A stretch of 37,672 nt of DNA from Pseudomonadota bacterium (lineage in GTDB: Bacteria > Pseudomonadota > Gammaproteobacteria > Halothiobacillales > Halothiobacillaceae), in assembly GCA_021795795.1 (NCBI GenBank), contig JAJYPA010000023.1:1-37672 (forward strand), given 5' to 3'. Of this stretch, positions 37,248-37,672 are shown one piece after another. The notes beneath the pieces were generated by a model, which saw only the letters and a list, made by a program, of their open reading frames with translations, ran no database searches and was not told the origin of the DNA. A program made the translations under genes and the position numbers. Every line of letters begins with the position of its first letter. The first letter of the stretch is position 1.

Positions 37248-37672
37248 GTGAATCTGCGTCCGGAACAACTGGATGCGGCGCTGGCCAAAAAACTGGCCGC
37301 CCTTTATGTACTGGTGGGCGACGACTGGTTGCAACTGGATGAGGCCCGTCAATCCATTGCCCGACAGGCGCGAACGGCCGGCGTGACCGAACGCCTGCGG
37401 TTCGAGGTGGAGGGGCGCTTTGACTGGAATAGTCTCAAGTCGGTCGGGGCGAATCTGTCCCTGTTCGCCGAGCGACGCCTGGTTGATTTGCGCATTCCCG
37501 GCGGCAAACCGGGCAAGGAGGGTGGCGAAGCGATCAAAGCCTTGGCAGCCCGATTATCGAACGCTGATGAGACGGACGATGTCTGGTTGATCAGCCTGCC
37601 GAAACTGGACATGAATGCGCAGAAGTCGGTCTGGTTCAGTGCCTTGAGTCAGGCGAGCGTCACCATCCAGTT
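37248..37672 (+). CDS. holA: DNA polymerase III delta subunit HolA (5' part, 3' end outside window)
   Basis: The clamp-loader subunit that opens the sliding clamp. A GTG start at 37248 gives MNLRPEQLDAALAKKL, then LYVLVGDDWLQLDEA, the usual HolA beginning (E. coli: LYLLLGNDPLLLQE type). LSLFAERRLVDLRIP and DDVWLISLPKLDMN further on match domain I. The frame is open to the last base, so the gene is cut by the window end. Its position right after lptE is the standard order leuS-lptE-holA. Confidence 0.9.
   Translation, partial: MNLRPEQLDAALAKKLAALYVLVGDDWLQLDEARQSIARQARTAGVTERLRFEVEGRFDWNSLKSVGANLSLFAERRLVDLRIPGGKPGKEGGEAIKALAARLSNADETDDVWLISLPKLDMNAQKSVWFSALSQASVTIQ

Overview
The window is bacterial chromosome. 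The gene content and sequence style fit a gammaproteobacterium: leuS-lptE-holA, parE, tamA-tamB, aspS preceded by a DUF502 gene, and nadA. A free-living sulfur oxidiser of the Halothiobacillus type would fit, but I infer that only from overall sequence character. Most of the window is ordinary, moderately GC-rich core genome with tight, often overlapping genes.

Layout. Positions 1-2330 hold the 3' part of a phosphate-uptake operon (pstC fragment, pstA, pstB) closed by a terminator. A palindrome-rich gap then leads to a solitary tRNA-Ala with a near-consensus promoter. From 3266 to 5571 a cardiolipin synthase and a short-chain dehydrogenase form a coupled minus-strand pair. From 5701 to 14889 on the plus strand come a BI-1/YccA membrane protein, a two-helix small protein, a CBS-domain protein overlapping an HPP membrane protein, a uracil-DNA-glycosylase-like protein with four candidate Fe-S cysteines, DUF3429, DUF502, aspS, nadA and a cation/proton antiporter. 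A tRNA-Gly/Val/Asp operon follows.

The accessory core is 15293-22044: a complete type II-C CRISPR-Cas system. It has a plus-strand array of 15 identical 36-nt repeats and 14 spacers. A minus-strand cas9-cas1-cas2 operon faces it. A predicted compact tracrRNA is transcribed away from the cas9 start. The repeat and Cas9 closely resemble those of Neisseria meningitidis. The tracrRNA anti-repeat spans the whole repeat (30 of 36 positions complementary by strict Watson-Crick pairing) and is followed by only two small hairpins. A badly decayed IS481-family transposase lies between this locus and the next core gene.

From 22156 to the end the core resumes: a thioredoxin/TPR protein (CnoX/YbbN-like), an EamA transporter, parE, the outer-membrane assembly pair tamA-tamB, a zinc metallopeptidase, a superoxide dismutase with Mn-type second-sphere residues, a small lipoprotein with an upstream partner of unknown function, and leuS-lptE-holA, with holA cut by the window end. 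tamA-tamB, lptE, the cardiolipin synthase and the lipoprotein all concern the envelope. The strongest candidate for a system of interest is the CRISPR-Cas9 locus with its guide RNA scaffold.
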